29,162 nucleotides of DNA from JBFGFG01 sp041627475 (GTDB lineage Bacteria; Actinomycetota; Nitriliruptoria; Nitriliruptorales; Nitriliruptoraceae), in assembly GCA_041627475.1 (NCBI GenBank), contig JBFKQZ010000007.1, forward strand, positions 1-29,162. The letters run 5' to 3'. Below are positions 14,116-22,111 of this stretch, piece by piece. The position numbers and the translations under genes are program-made. The first letter of the stretch is position 1. Each line of letters opens with the position of its first letter. The notes beneath the pieces are model-generated. The model had not been told where the DNA came from and searched no databases. It was given only the letters and a program-made list of their open reading frames with translations.

Positions 14116-16179
14116 TTGACTGACACCACCACCAGTGCCAAGCCGTCCAACCCCAACTTCATCGAGAACGACCTCGACCGTGTCCCGGACAAGTCGTTCC
14201 GCGACTACCCGCTCGACGACCGGCTGGTCGACGCGCTCGAGGCCAAGGGCATCTCGCATCCCTTCCCGATCCAGGAGCTGACGCTCCCGGTCGCGCTCAA
14301 GGGCCAGGACATCATCGGCCAGGCCCGCACCGGGACCGGCAAGACCCTGGGCTTCGGGCTGCCGATGATCCAGCGTCTCGACCCCGACGCCGCGCACACC
14401 CAGGCCCTGATCATCACGCCGACGCGTGAGCTCGCGATCCAGGTCTACGAGGAGCTCCGCGTCTGCGAGGCGATGGGCTACACCTCCTGCACCGTCTACG
14501 GCGGCGTCGGCTACGACGAGCAGATCGAGGCGCTCGAGGGCGGCGTCGACATCGTCGTCGGCACGCCCGGCCGCCTGCTCGACATGATCGGCCGCGGCCA
14601 CCTCGACCTCTCGAAGGCCGGCTGCGTCATCCTCGACGAGGCCGACGAGATGCTCGACATGGGCTTCCTGCCCGACGTCGAGCGCATCCTCGACTCGGCC
14701 AACACCGAGGGCCGCCACACGATGCTGTTCTCGGCCACGATGCCGGCGAGCGTTGTCAAGCTGGCCCGTCGCTACACCGACAGCCCGCTGTTCATGGGCG
14801 CCGACTCGACGGACAACGAGACCGCGCCGACCGTCGACCAGTACTTCTTCCAGGTCTACCGCATGGACAAGCCGCGGGTCCTCGCGCGCATCCTGCAGCA
14901 GCCGGGCCGTGGCAACGCAATGGTCTTCTGCCGCACGAAGGCGATGGCCGACCGTCTGGTGCGTGAGCTCGACGAGCTCGGCGTCAGCGCGATCGCGATC
15001 CACGGCGACATCCGCCAGGCATCCCGCGAGAAGAACCTCGACAAGTTCCGGTCGGCCGAGGTCGACGTGCTGTGCGCGACGGAGGTCGCCGCACGCGGCA
15101 TCGACGTCGAGAACGTGACGCACGTCGTCAACTACGACCTGCCGGACGACGAGACGATGTACCTGCACCGCATCGGGCGCACCGCCCGCGCCGGCGCGAA
15201 GGGCGCCGCCATCACGTTCGCCGAGCACAACGAGCTCGCCCGGCTGCACATGATCAAGAAGGCGGTCGACCAGGGCGACAACGAGACCCTGGAGATCTTC
15301 TCGACCTCCGACGAGCTCGACGAGCTGTTCGACCTGCCCGAGGAGACCCCGTGGGGCCACCTCGCGAAGTCGTCGGGCCGCTCGGGCGGCTCGCGCTCCG
15401 GCGGTGGCTCCGGGTCCGGTGGCCGCGGGTCGCGGAGCCGCTCGCGCGGCAGCCTCGACAGCCCGCGCGGCGAGAAGCACGACGCGGACCTCGAGTCGGA
15501 CCATGACCGCGACCGGGACCGCACCCGCCGGCGCGGCCGCTCGCTCGACGCGAGGATCGAGGAGCGCGCACGTGAGCGCGACGACAGTGCCGACGAGCCG
15601 CAGGAGACCCCCAGCGACCGAGGTCGCAGCGACGACCGCGGCAGCAGCGACGACCGTCGCCGCAGCCGTTCGCGCGCCCGCTCCTCGGACTCGTCGGGGT
15701 CGTCCTCGCGTGACCGCGACCGGTCCCGCTCACGGTCGCGCAACGACGACGGCGGCTCGTCGTCCTCGTCCCGCTCGACCTCGGGCGGCCGTGTGCGCGC
15801 GCGTGGCGGCAAGCCGGTCGACGGGTCGGACCGTGACAGCAGCGACAAGCGCACCAGCGACCGCAAGCGCAGCAGCGACAAGGGCGGCCGCAGCGAGAGC
15901 AGCGGCAGCGGGAGCAAGGGCGGCGGGGGCAACCGCAACCGGAACAGCGGCCGGGGCGGGAAGAACGACCGCAGCGGCAACCGGGGCGGGAGCAAGCGCG
16001 ACAGCGGCAACCGCAGCGGTGGCAACCGCGGCCGCGGCAACGACGACCGGAGCAAGGGCAGCGACGCCGGTTCGGTCGACCTCCCCCGCAAGGTCCGCAC
16101 CACGCGCTCGGGCGCCGCAGCCCGTGGCGAGGGCAGCCCCCGCCTCGAGCGCCGGGTCGAGATCGAGCAGCTCCCCTGA
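14116..16179 (+). CDS. DEAD-box ATP-dependent RNA helicase with long RS/RG-rich disordered tail
   Basis: A 687-residue helicase. The core (residues ~25-385) shows the Q-motif region FPIQ, motif I ARTGTGKT (70-77), Ia PTRELAIQV, Ib TPGRLLD, II DEAD (174-177), III SAT (206-208), IV VFCRTK, V ATEVAARGID and VI HRIGRTARAG (351-360). It unwinds RNA duplexes in ribosome assembly or mRNA decay, like RhlE/CsdA/DeaD. From ~420 to the end, some 260 residues are low-complexity: an SGG-rich stretch, RS/RD-rich runs, then GGNRNRNSGRGG-type RGG repeats. The tail probably binds RNA or promotes condensates. TTG at 14116 is preferred; GTG at 14003 would add a Pro/Arg-rich stretch unlike the family. Confidence 0.9.
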   Translation: MTDTTTSAKPSNPNFIENDLDRVPDKSFRDYPLDDRLVDALEAKGISHPFPIQELTLPVALKGQDIIGQARTGTGKTLGFGLPMIQRLDPDAAHTQALIITPTRELAIQVYEELRVCEAMGYTSCTVYGGVGYDEQIEALEGGVDIVVGTPGRLLDMIGRGHLDLSKAGCVILDEADEMLDMGFLPDVERILDSANTEGRHTMLFSATMPASVVKLARRYTDSPLFMGADSTDNETAPTVDQYFFQVYRMDKPRVLARILQQPGRGNAMVFCRTKAMADRLVRELDELGVSAIAIHGDIRQASREKNLDKFRSAEVDVLCATEVAARGIDVENVTHVVNYDLPDDETMYLHRIGRTARAGAKGAAITFAEHNELARLHMIKKAVDQGDNETLEIFSTSDELDELFDLPEETPWGHLAKSSGRSGGSRSGGGSGSGGRGSRSRSRGSLDSPRGEKHDADLESDHDRDRDRTRRRGRSLDARIEERARERDDSADEPQETPSDRGRSDDRGSSDDRRRSRSRARSSDSSGSSSRDRDRSRSRSRNDDGGSSSSSRSTSGGRVRARGGKPVDGSDRDSSDKRTSDRKRSSDKGGRSESSGSGSKGGGGNRNRNSGRGGKNDRSGNRGGSKRDSGNRSGGNRGRGNDDRSKGSDAGSVDLPRKVRTTRSGAAARGEGSPRLERRVEIEQLP

Positions 16180-16201
16180 CGGGTCGACGTCGAGCAGCGT
16201 C

Positions 16202-16558
16202 CTACCGACTGCGGTCGGTGAAGGGCAGCATGTCGTACACGGCACGCAGCGCCTGACCCGTCCTGATGTGCAGCCGGGCCCGGTGCCGACACGCCGGGCA
16301 CCGGCCCCAGAGCACGCCCGACGCCGGGTTCCACAGGAACGGCGGCACGAGCAGCTTCGGGACGTCGACGAGGTCGACGCCGGTCTGCGCGCCGCAGCGA
16401 CGGCAGTCGACGTCCAGCTGCGACGTCTCCGGCGCGAGCGGCGAGGTGGAGAACAGCGCCTCCTTGCCGTCGGCCTGGCGGGGACGCCGCTGGCCCGGGT
16501 TGACGCGACCGAGGCGGTCGCTGGTCCCGCCCTCGCGGCGGCGGTCGGCCCCGCTCAC
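16202..16558 (-). CDS. Small zinc-ribbon-like protein coupled to parA
   Basis: A 118-residue protein with two CxxC pairs, CRRC (C52, C55) and CPAC (C87, C90), spaced like a zinc ribbon. Between them is a hydrophobic PKLLVPPFLWNPASGVLWGRC segment. The first ~45 residues are polar, Arg-rich and probably disordered. The GTG start lies in a GTGA overlap with the parA stop, so translation is coupled. I do not recognise a named family. A nucleic-acid or partner-binding adaptor is plausible. It converges on the helicase gene with only 22 bases between. Confidence 0.65.
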   Translation of the reverse strand: MSGADRRREGGTSDRLGRVNPGQRRPRQADGKEALFSTSPLAPETSQLDVDCRRCGAQTGVDLVDVPKLLVPPFLWNPASGVLWGRCPACRHRARLHIRTGQALRAVYDMLPFTDRSR

Positions 16559-17505
16559 GGCTGGAGCTCGCGGATGCTGAGCTCGCCGTCGTCGTGGCTG
16601 CGCAGGTCCCTGCCGGCGCGGCCGTTGGCCGAGCCCGCGTCCTCACGGTCGACGGCCGCCGCGACCTCCCCCTGCTCCGCCGGCGGGGCGAGCACGGCAT
16701 CGCGCCGCTCCGGGTCCCAGCCGGCCTCGGCGAGCAGCTCCTCGGGGACCTCCATGCCGAGCAGGTCGCGGGCGATGGCCCGGTACGCCGCCGCACCCGG
16801 CACCTCGACGCCGGACGCGAGCAGCGACTCGCCACCCGTGGGCGACTCCGAGAACCGGATCGACTTGCGCACCGGCGCCCCGATGAGCGGCAGCTCGTAC
16901 CGCGCGATGAGGTCGCGCAGGACCTCCTTGGCGTGGTTGGTCCGCGAGTCGAACATCGTCGCCACGAGCCCCCGCTTGGTGAGCCCGCGGTTCGTCAGTC
17001 GTCGGACGTCGTCGATCGTGTCGAGCAGCTGCGACACCCCCCGGTGGGCGAGCGTCTCGCACTGGACCGGGATGATCACCTCGTCGGCAGCGGTGAGCCC
17101 GTTGATGGTCAGCACCCCCAGCGACGGGGCGCAGTCGATGAGCACGACGTCGTAGGACGGCAGCAGGTCGGCCAGCTGCCCGCGCAGCAGGTACTCGCGC
17201 CCGGTGCGGCTGAGCAGGGTCACCTCCGCGCCCGCGAGGTCGATCGTCGCGGGGACGACGTCGACCTCGTCGTGCTGCCGGATGGTCTCGGCCAGGACGG
17301 CGCGGCCCACGACCGTGTCGTGCAGCGACGGCTCGATCGTGTCCGGGTCGTAGCCCAGGGAGAAGGTCATGCAGGCCTGCGGGTCCAGGTCGACCGTCAG
17401 GACCGCGAGGCCGAGCTCGGCCATCGCCGCGGCGACGTTGATCGTCGTCGTGGTCTTGCCGACGCCGCCCTTCTGGTTGGCGACGGCGATGACGCGGGCG
17501 CTCAT
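16555..17505 (-). CDS. ParA-family (MinD/ParA) ATPase without adjacent ParB
   Basis: A 316-residue deviant-Walker ATPase: KGGVGKTTT (residues 12-20, with the signature Lys), VDLDPQA (Walker A', D41), VLIDCAPSLG (Walker B, D124) and IPVQCETLAHRGV. This is the ParA/Soj layout, in which ATP-bound dimers coat DNA and are released by a partner protein. The fold ends near residue 255; the last ~60 residues (from EAGWDPERRDAVLAPP on) are polar and probably disordered. No ParB or parS-like repeat is near, so it is probably an orphan ParA positioning another cargo. AGGAGGG precedes the ATG. It lies 67 bases downstream of the DUF853 gene and is probably in its operon. Confidence 0.85.
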   Translation of the reverse strand: MSARVIAVANQKGGVGKTTTTINVAAAMAELGLAVLTVDLDPQACMTFSLGYDPDTIEPSLHDTVVGRAVLAETIRQHDEVDVVPATIDLAGAEVTLLSRTGREYLLRGQLADLLPSYDVVLIDCAPSLGVLTINGLTAADEVIIPVQCETLAHRGVSQLLDTIDDVRRLTNRGLTKRGLVATMFDSRTNHAKEVLRDLIARYELPLIGAPVRKSIRFSESPTGGESLLASGVEVPGAAAYRAIARDLLGMEVPEELLAEAGWDPERRDAVLAPPAEQGEVAAAVDREDAGSANGRAGRDLRSHDDGELSIRELQP

Positions 17506-17572
17506 GGCAGCCCTCCTGCCTGGTGCGTGCCGGGCAGTGAACCACCGTCACCGCGACGTCGGGACCGCGGGG

Positions 17573-19804
17573 TCAGCGGCGGCCCTTGCGGAAGGCACGG
17601 AAGAGGCTGCGGGTCGTGCCCTTGTTCACGCCGAGCATCTTGCCGAGCGTGGCAGCGACCTCCTCGGCGACCGGCGACGAGGCGACATCGGCCACGACGC
17701 TGCCTGCCCCCGGTGTCTCCTCCTCGGCGACCTCGTCCTTCTTCCTCTTCTTCTTCCCGGCGGTCGCGTCGGCCTCGGGGGCCGGGGCGTCGATCCGGTC
17801 GGTCGCGTCCGGCGGTGGCGGCATGGCCGCCTCGGCCGCGTCGGTGGCGGCGTGCACGGCGTCGTCGTCCAGCGCCGCGAGCTCGTCGAGCAGGTCGTCG
17901 GGCGGCAGCGAGAGCGCAGCCAGGTCCTCGCCGCCCCACGCCGGGTCGAGAGCCGCCAGCAACGCCAGCTGGTCGTCGGGGTCGAGCAGGAAGGCCTCGT
18001 TGCCGACGACCACCAGCCCGTGGAGCCACTGCAGCTCGTCGATGTCGCTGCGCGCCACGGTGAAGGCACCCGCCGACGACGCGAAGCGGAGCTCGCCGGC
18101 GGTGAGCGAGAGCTCGCCGAGGCCGCCCTGCACCGCGACGACGTCCCTGGTCAGGTCCTTGCGCATCGGCGCGGCACCCGGGACGGCGGTGCGGACGGCC
18201 CGGGCCGTCCGCTTCACCGGCTGCTGCGGGCGGACGAGGGCGCAGCGGTGCGACAGGGCCCGGAAGAGCTCGCCGGGCCCGGCGGTCACCGCGTCCGTGG
18301 CAGCGGCGACCGCCGGCGTCGGGGCGGCGCTCGCGACGAGGTCCTCGGCCGAGTCGGGCGACGGCGTCGGCGCCGTTGCCTCCGCACCGGCGAGCCGCTC
18401 GGTGCTCTCCGCGACCAGCTCGGCGAGTCGGTCGTCGTCGACCGGGTCCATCGACGACCGCGGGCCGACCAGGCGGGTCGCGACGGTCGGCGTCGGCGCG
18501 CCCTTGCGCCCGAGTCCGACCATGAGCGCCTCGCCGATGCCGAGGCCGGTCAGGGTCTCGCGGACGTCGTAGTGGTCGGTGACGGGGTACGTCGCGGCGG
18601 TCGCCTTCAGCGCGGCCTGGTCCTTCGGCGTGAAGGCACGCAGTGCGTGCTGGGCCCGCGTGCCGAGCTGCGCGAGCACGTCGTCGGGCAGGTCCGTCGG
18701 CTGCTGGGTCACGAAGAAGACGCCGATGCCCTTGGAGCGGATCATCCGGACGGTCAGCTCGACCAGCTCGAGCAGTGCCTTGCTGGCCCCCTCGAACAGC
18801 AGGTGCGCCTCGTCGAAGAAGAAGACGAGCTTCGGGCGGTCCGGGTCCCCCAGCTCCTCGGCGTTCGCGTAGACGGCCGAGAGCAGCCACATCAGGAAGG
18901 TCGAGAAGACCCGGGGGCGCGCCTGCACGTCGACCAGTCGCAGGATCGAGATGACGCCGAACGGCTCACCCTCGCGCGGCTCCCACAGCCGCGTCACGTC
19001 GAACCCGGGGCTGCCGAAGAACGCGTCCGCACCCTGCCCCTTGAGCGCGACGAGCTCGCGCCGCAGGACGTTCAGGGTCTGCGTGCTCATGCCGCCGTAC
19101 TCCTGCTGGGCGGCGTCCCCCTCGTCGCTGGTGAGCCCGCGCAGGACCTGGTCGAGGTCCTCGATCGTGCCCAGGGCGAAGTGCTCGCCCTTCCCGTCGG
19201 CGTGCTGGTCGGCCGCGTACTGCCAGACGACCTGGAGCACCGACTCCTGGACCTCGGAGGCGTCCATCACCTTCGCCAGCAGCAGCGGGCCGAACTCGCG
19301 CAACGGCACCCGCATCTGGTGCCCCTCGTTGCCCGTCAGGCTGAGCAGCTCGACCGGGAACGGGCGCGGCCGCCACAGCGGCGGGTCGTTGCTCGCGTCC
19401 GGGGCGTCGACCGGCGTGCGCTCGTCGGTGGCCGGAGCGACCTCGAAGCCCATCGTGGTCATGCGTTCGGTGAGGAAGCCCTCGACGTGGGCCGGCTGCG
19501 CCGGCTCGGCGAGACCGGTGAGGTCGCCCTTGAGGTCGGCGAGGAACACCGGCACGCCCTGCTCGGAGAGCTGTTCCGCGAACAGCTGCAGGGTCTTGGT
19601 CTTGCCCGTACCCGTCGCGCCGGCGATCAGGCCGTGCCGGTTGAACATCCGCAGCGGGAGCCGCACGGGCACCTCGGGGAGCACCGACTCGAGGTCGCCG
19701 GTGAGCGGGCGACCGAAGAGCGCGGCCGGTGGTTCGGGGCCGTCGTCCTTGGCGAACGAGTAGCCGTCGAGCAGTTCCTCACGCAGTGCGTCCGTGTCGG
19801 CCAC
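17573..19804 (-). CDS. HerA-like DUF853 P-loop ATPase with a ~270-residue C-terminal extension
   Basis: A 743-residue protein. Residues 1-~470 form a DUF853 core: LIAGATGTGKTKT (Walker A, 59-71), VFLADLKGDLTGLA (87-99), MSTQTLNVLRREL, VISILRLVD, LVFFFDEAHLLFEGASKALL (Walker B D331-E332) and VFFVTQQPTDLPDDVLAQLG (sensor region). This is the HerA/FtsK superfamily, hexameric DNA pumps; DUF853 members lack a settled function. The extension has a Pro/Ala linker, a compact beta-rich patch (LGELSLTAGELRFASSAGAF, ~ PH- or SHOCT-like) and a Lys/Glu-rich tail ending in FRAFRKGRR. GTG at 19804 has AGGAGG before it; TACCGT (19829-19834, minus) could be its -10. Confidence 0.85.
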   Translation of the reverse strand: MADTDALREELLDGYSFAKDDGPEPPAALFGRPLTGDLESVLPEVPVRLPLRMFNRHGLIAGATGTGKTKTLQLFAEQLSEQGVPVFLADLKGDLTGLAEPAQPAHVEGFLTERMTTMGFEVAPATDERTPVDAPDASNDPPLWRPRPFPVELLSLTGNEGHQMRVPLREFGPLLLAKVMDASEVQESVLQVVWQYAADQHADGKGEHFALGTIEDLDQVLRGLTSDEGDAAQQEYGGMSTQTLNVLRRELVALKGQGADAFFGSPGFDVTRLWEPREGEPFGVISILRLVDVQARPRVFSTFLMWLLSAVYANAEELGDPDRPKLVFFFDEAHLLFEGASKALLELVELTVRMIRSKGIGVFFVTQQPTDLPDDVLAQLGTRAQHALRAFTPKDQAALKATAATYPVTDHYDVRETLTGLGIGEALMVGLGRKGAPTPTVATRLVGPRSSMDPVDDDRLAELVAESTERLAGAEATAPTPSPDSAEDLVASAAPTPAVAAATDAVTAGPGELFRALSHRCALVRPQQPVKRTARAVRTAVPGAAPMRKDLTRDVVAVQGGLGELSLTAGELRFASSAGAFTVARSDIDELQWLHGLVVVGNEAFLLDPDDQLALLAALDPAWGGEDLAALSLPPDDLLDELAALDDDAVHAATDAAEAAMPPPPDATDRIDAPAPEADATAGKKKRKKDEVAEEETPGAGSVVADVASSPVAEEVAATLGKMLGVNKGTTRSLFRAFRKGRR

Positions 19805-19883
19805 GGGCCCTCCTCCCAGTCCAGGCGCACGGTAGTCACGACGCGGCGTCAGGCAGTGGCCGGGCGCACGGAGGCGCGAGAAC

Positions 19884-19917
19884 GACGACACCCCCGCGGG
19901 GCAGCGGGGGTGTCGTC
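19884..19917 (-). terminator. Strong hairpin, probable terminator of the FHA-LuxR gene
   Basis: GACGACACCCCCGC (19884-19897) pairs perfectly with GCGGGGGTGTCGTC (19904-19917) around a six-base loop, a 14-bp stem. It lies 70 bases past the stop of the leftward FHA-LuxR gene and upstream of the promoter region of the DUF853 gene. There is little T after it, as is common for terminators in high-GC actinobacteria. Confidence 0.65.
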
Positions 19918-19987
19918 ATGACGGCCACAGAGAGGGTCCGTCGGGGGCTGACCGGGAGCGGGAAGGGTGGTCAGCCGGGGAGACTTG

Positions 19988-20563
19988 TCAGAGCAGGCCG
20001 TGGCGCGCAGCCTCGGCGACGGCGCCGGCGCGGTTGCGCACGCCGAGCCGGTCGTACAGCTCCTGGGCGTAGGCCTTGACCGTGCGCTCGGTGACGCCGA
20101 GCTGGGCGCCGATCTCGCTGTTGGTCATGCCCTCGGCCATCAGCTCGATGACCTCGGTCTGGCGCGGCGAGAGGTGCGGGCCGGTCTGGATCGCCGGGAC
20201 GTCGAACGCCTCGGTGGGCTCGTCGCCGACCGCAGGGAAGGCCGGGTCCTCGAAGCGGGCGGTCACCGGGCCGAACTCGATCTCGTCGCCGTGCCGGATC
20301 ACCGCGGTGCCGACGATCTCCTCGTCGTTGACCTTGGTGCCGCTGGTCGAGTTGAGGTCGGTCAGGAGCAGCAGGTTGCCGTCGCGACGGATCTCTGCGT
20401 GGACGCGCGAGACGTGCCGGTTGTCGATGACGAGGTCGTTGTCCTGGCGGCGCCCGATCAGCACGCGGTCGCTCTCGACACGCAGCGTGGTGCCGGCGAG
20501 CGGACCAGCGCTGAACTGGAGGGTGGGGACGGGGACGACCTTCGCTGCCTTCTGGACGGTCAC
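19988..20563 (-). CDS. FHA domain fused to a LuxR-type HTH, transcriptional regulator
   Basis: A 191-residue protein with two clear domains. Residues ~14-105 are an FHA phosphothreonine-binding domain: VLIGRRQDNDLVIDNRHVSRVHAEI (GR at 37-38, SRVH at 52-55) and LNSTSGTKVND (~70-80). Residues ~131-191 are a LuxR/GerE HTH: LSPRQTEVIELMAEGMTNSEIG then LGVTERTVKAYAQELYDRLGV. Such a fusion would let a Ser/Thr kinase signal control transcription directly; the partner kinase is not in this window. GTG at 20563 is chosen because GAGGAG lies seven bases before it. A palindrome lies 71 bases upstream. The gene follows the PHP gene on the same strand but has its own 171-bp upstream region. Confidence 0.88.
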   Translation of the reverse strand: MTVQKAAKVVPVPTLQFSAGPLAGTTLRVESDRVLIGRRQDNDLVIDNRHVSRVHAEIRRDGNLLLLTDLNSTSGTKVNDEEIVGTAVIRHGDEIEFGPVTARFEDPAFPAVGDEPTEAFDVPAIQTGPHLSPRQTEVIELMAEGMTNSEIGAQLGVTERTVKAYAQELYDRLGVRNRAGAVAEAARHGLL

Positions 20564-20633
20564 GCGGTTGCTCCTCAGGGTGTGTGCCCGGGGTTCGGAA
20601 GAGGAGTGCCTCGTGGATTGCTTAGAATCCCAA

Positions 20634-20646
20634 CGGACAGTGTCCG
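20634..20646. promoter_or_regulatory. Palindrome upstream of the FHA-LuxR gene
   Basis: CGGACA-G-TGTCCG is a perfect 6-bp inverted repeat around one base, 71 bases before the GTG start and between the PHP and FHA-LuxR genes. GATTCT/TTCTAA (about 20622-20629, minus) next to it might be the promoter. LuxR-type HTHs bind short palindromes, so autoregulation is possible. Confidence 0.4.
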
Positions 20647-20734
20647 ACCGTATTTCGGGCGTGCAGCGCGCGTTCTCGTCGAGTCGGCGTGCGGGGCGCA
20701 CGGTGACGACCCGTCGGGCATGCCGTGCGAGCGT

Positions 20735-21574
20735 CTATCGGCGGCGAGCCTCGAGCTCCTCGAGCGCCCGCTCGGGCGTCGTGGCCTGACCGAGCTGCAG
20801 ATCCTTCGCCGCACCGTGGAAGTCCGAGCCGGCGGTCACGACCAGGTCGTGTGCCCGGGCGAGGTCCCGGTAGTGCGCACGGTTCTCCGCGGTGTGGTCG
20901 GGGTGGTCGGCCTCGATGCCGGCCATCCCCGCGGCGACCATCGCCTCGATCGCGTCGTCGGACAGCCCCGGCTCGTCCTGGTTGCGGGCGCCGAACAGGC
21001 CCGGGTGCGCGACCACGGCGACCCCGCCGGCCCCGGCGAGCAGCTCGACGGCGCGGACCGGGTCGACGGCGTACTTCGGCACGTAGGCGGGCCCGTCGTC
21101 GGCGAGGTAGCGGTCGAAGACCTCCTGCATCGACGACACCACGCCGGTCTCGACGACGGCCCGCGCGATGTGCGGGCGACCGATGGGGGCCTCACCTGCC
21201 AGCTCGCGGACCCGGTCGATCGAGACCGGGACGTCCAGCCCCCGGAACTTCTCGACGATCTGCTCGGCGCGGCGCTCGCGCTCGTTGCGCAACCGGTCCA
21301 TCTCGGCCTGGAGCGGCTCGTCGTGGGGGTCGATCCAGTACCCGAGGACGTGCACGGACGAGCCGTCGAGCTCGGCCGAGAACTCCACGCCCGGCACGAT
21401 CACGAGCCCGGTGCCGTCCGCGGCCGCGAACGCCTCCTCGAACGGTGCGGTCGTGTCGTGGTCGGTCACCCCGAGACCGGTCAGCCCGGCCTCGACCGCC
21501 AGCAGCACGTTGTGCTGGACCGACGTGGTGCCGTCGGAGTGGGTCGTGTGGGTGTGCAGGTCGTAGCCGGGCAT
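20735..21574 (-). CDS. PHP-domain phosphoesterase (RNase AM/YciV-like)
   Basis: A 279-residue PHP protein with a complete set of metal ligands: HTHTTHSDGT (H7, H9, D14), VTDHDTT (D38, H39), PGVEFSAE (E64), VVAHPG (H190) and AGSDFHG (D251, H253). Length and motif spacing match E. coli YciV/RNase AM and the 3',5'-nucleoside bisphosphate phosphatase group, which hydrolyse pAp and 5'-ends of short RNA. A helical insert (DEPLQAEMDRLRNERERRAE) after ~residue 84 is also typical of this group. The precise substrate is inferred from family only. TACGGT on the minus strand (21603-21608), 28 bases before the ATG, may be its -10. Confidence 0.85.
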   Translation of the reverse strand: MPGYDLHTHTTHSDGTTSVQHNVLLAVEAGLTGLGVTDHDTTAPFEEAFAAADGTGLVIVPGVEFSAELDGSSVHVLGYWIDPHDEPLQAEMDRLRNERERRAEQIVEKFRGLDVPVSIDRVRELAGEAPIGRPHIARAVVETGVVSSMQEVFDRYLADDGPAYVPKYAVDPVRAVELLAGAGGVAVVAHPGLFGARNQDEPGLSDDAIEAMVAAGMAGIEADHPDHTAENRAHYRDLARAHDLVVTAGSDFHGAAKDLQLGQATTPERALEELEARRR

Positions 21575-21667
21575 GGGTGTCTCGTCTCGGGAGCGTCCGC
21601 GACCGTATGCGCTGCCGACACGGACCCGGGACTACGGTCACCGCCCCGACAGCAGGAGAGCACTGAC
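21575..21667. promoter_or_regulatory. Divergent promoter region of the PHP and ASCH-like genes
   Basis: The 93-bp gap holds TACGGT-type -10 candidates on both strands: ACCGTA at 21603-21608 (TACGGT leftward) and TACGGT at 21633-21638 (rightward, 29 bases before the GTG). AGGAG at 21654-21658 is the SD of the rightward gene. No clear -35 elements are seen. Confidence 0.35.
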
Positions 21668-22096
21668 GTGGAGATCAGCGAGGACGTCGTCCAGCTCGGG
21701 TTCGAGGGCGACGACGGGCTCGGCGACCTGCTCCTCGAGCGCCTGAAGGCTGGCAGTCTCCGGGTCCTGTGGGAGCCGGTGGACCTGCTCGACGAGGACG
21801 AGGTCGCGACCATGCGCGCCGCCGAGGGCGACCTGCTCACGGTCGTCGACGGCGACGGCGAGCCGGCGGCCAACGTCCGCGTCACGGACGTCTTCGAGAC
21901 GACCTGGGGCGACCCCGACCCCCGGCTCGTGGCCGGCGAGGGCTACGACGGCATGGTCGACGCGTGGCGGCGCTTCGCCGGCCCCACGCTCGACGCCGGG
22001 CTCGCCGAGGAGGGGCTCGACCTCGACGACGACACCCGTCTGCTGGTGCAGGAGGTCGAGCTCGTCGAGGTCGCACCCGAACGCGACGACGCCTGA
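21668..22096 (+). CDS. Small acidic ASCH-like domain protein
   Basis: A 142-residue, very acidic protein. GDLLTVVDGDGEPAANVRVTDVFETTW (~54-80), then VAGEGYDGMVDAWRRFAGPTL, follows the core of ASCH domains (relatives of PUA, thought to bind RNA or modified nucleotides): a strand ending in DGxGxP, a V-x-V-x strand, then an (A)EG-x(n)-W helix. The early G-x-K-x-x-T motif of ASCH is poorly kept (KAGSLRVLWEP), so activity known for some ASCH proteins, such as acylated-nucleoside hydrolysis, should not be assumed. GTG at 21668 has AGGAG nine bases before it. Confidence 0.6.
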   Translation: MEISEDVVQLGFEGDDGLGDLLLERLKAGSLRVLWEPVDLLDEDEVATMRAAEGDLLTVVDGDGEPAANVRVTDVFETTWGDPDPRLVAGEGYDGMVDAWRRFAGPTLDAGLAEEGLDLDDDTRLLVQEVELVEVAPERDDA

Positions 22097-22111
22097 GGGC
22101 GGACGCCGGCG

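Noticed and set aside
12808..15504. 898-codon open frame on the minus strand
   Set aside because: It runs through the dehydrogenase start, the TetR gene and the helicase core in other frames. The translation is rich in Arg, Val and Asp without domains, as expected for antisense of high-GC genes.
15370..16080. Repetitive DNA resembling tandem repeats
   Set aside because: The repeats arise from the Ser/Arg/Gly/Asp codons of the helicase tail in frame. There are no regular units or spacers, so no CRISPR or satellite.
16180..16201. Terminator between the helicase and Zn-ribbon genes
   Set aside because: The 22-base gap has no convincing stem or T run.
17369..19921. 850-codon open frame on the plus strand
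   Set aside because: It is antisense to the DUF853 and ParA genes, which have complete motifs and SD sites. The translation is low-complexity (RR, GG, HR) with no domain.
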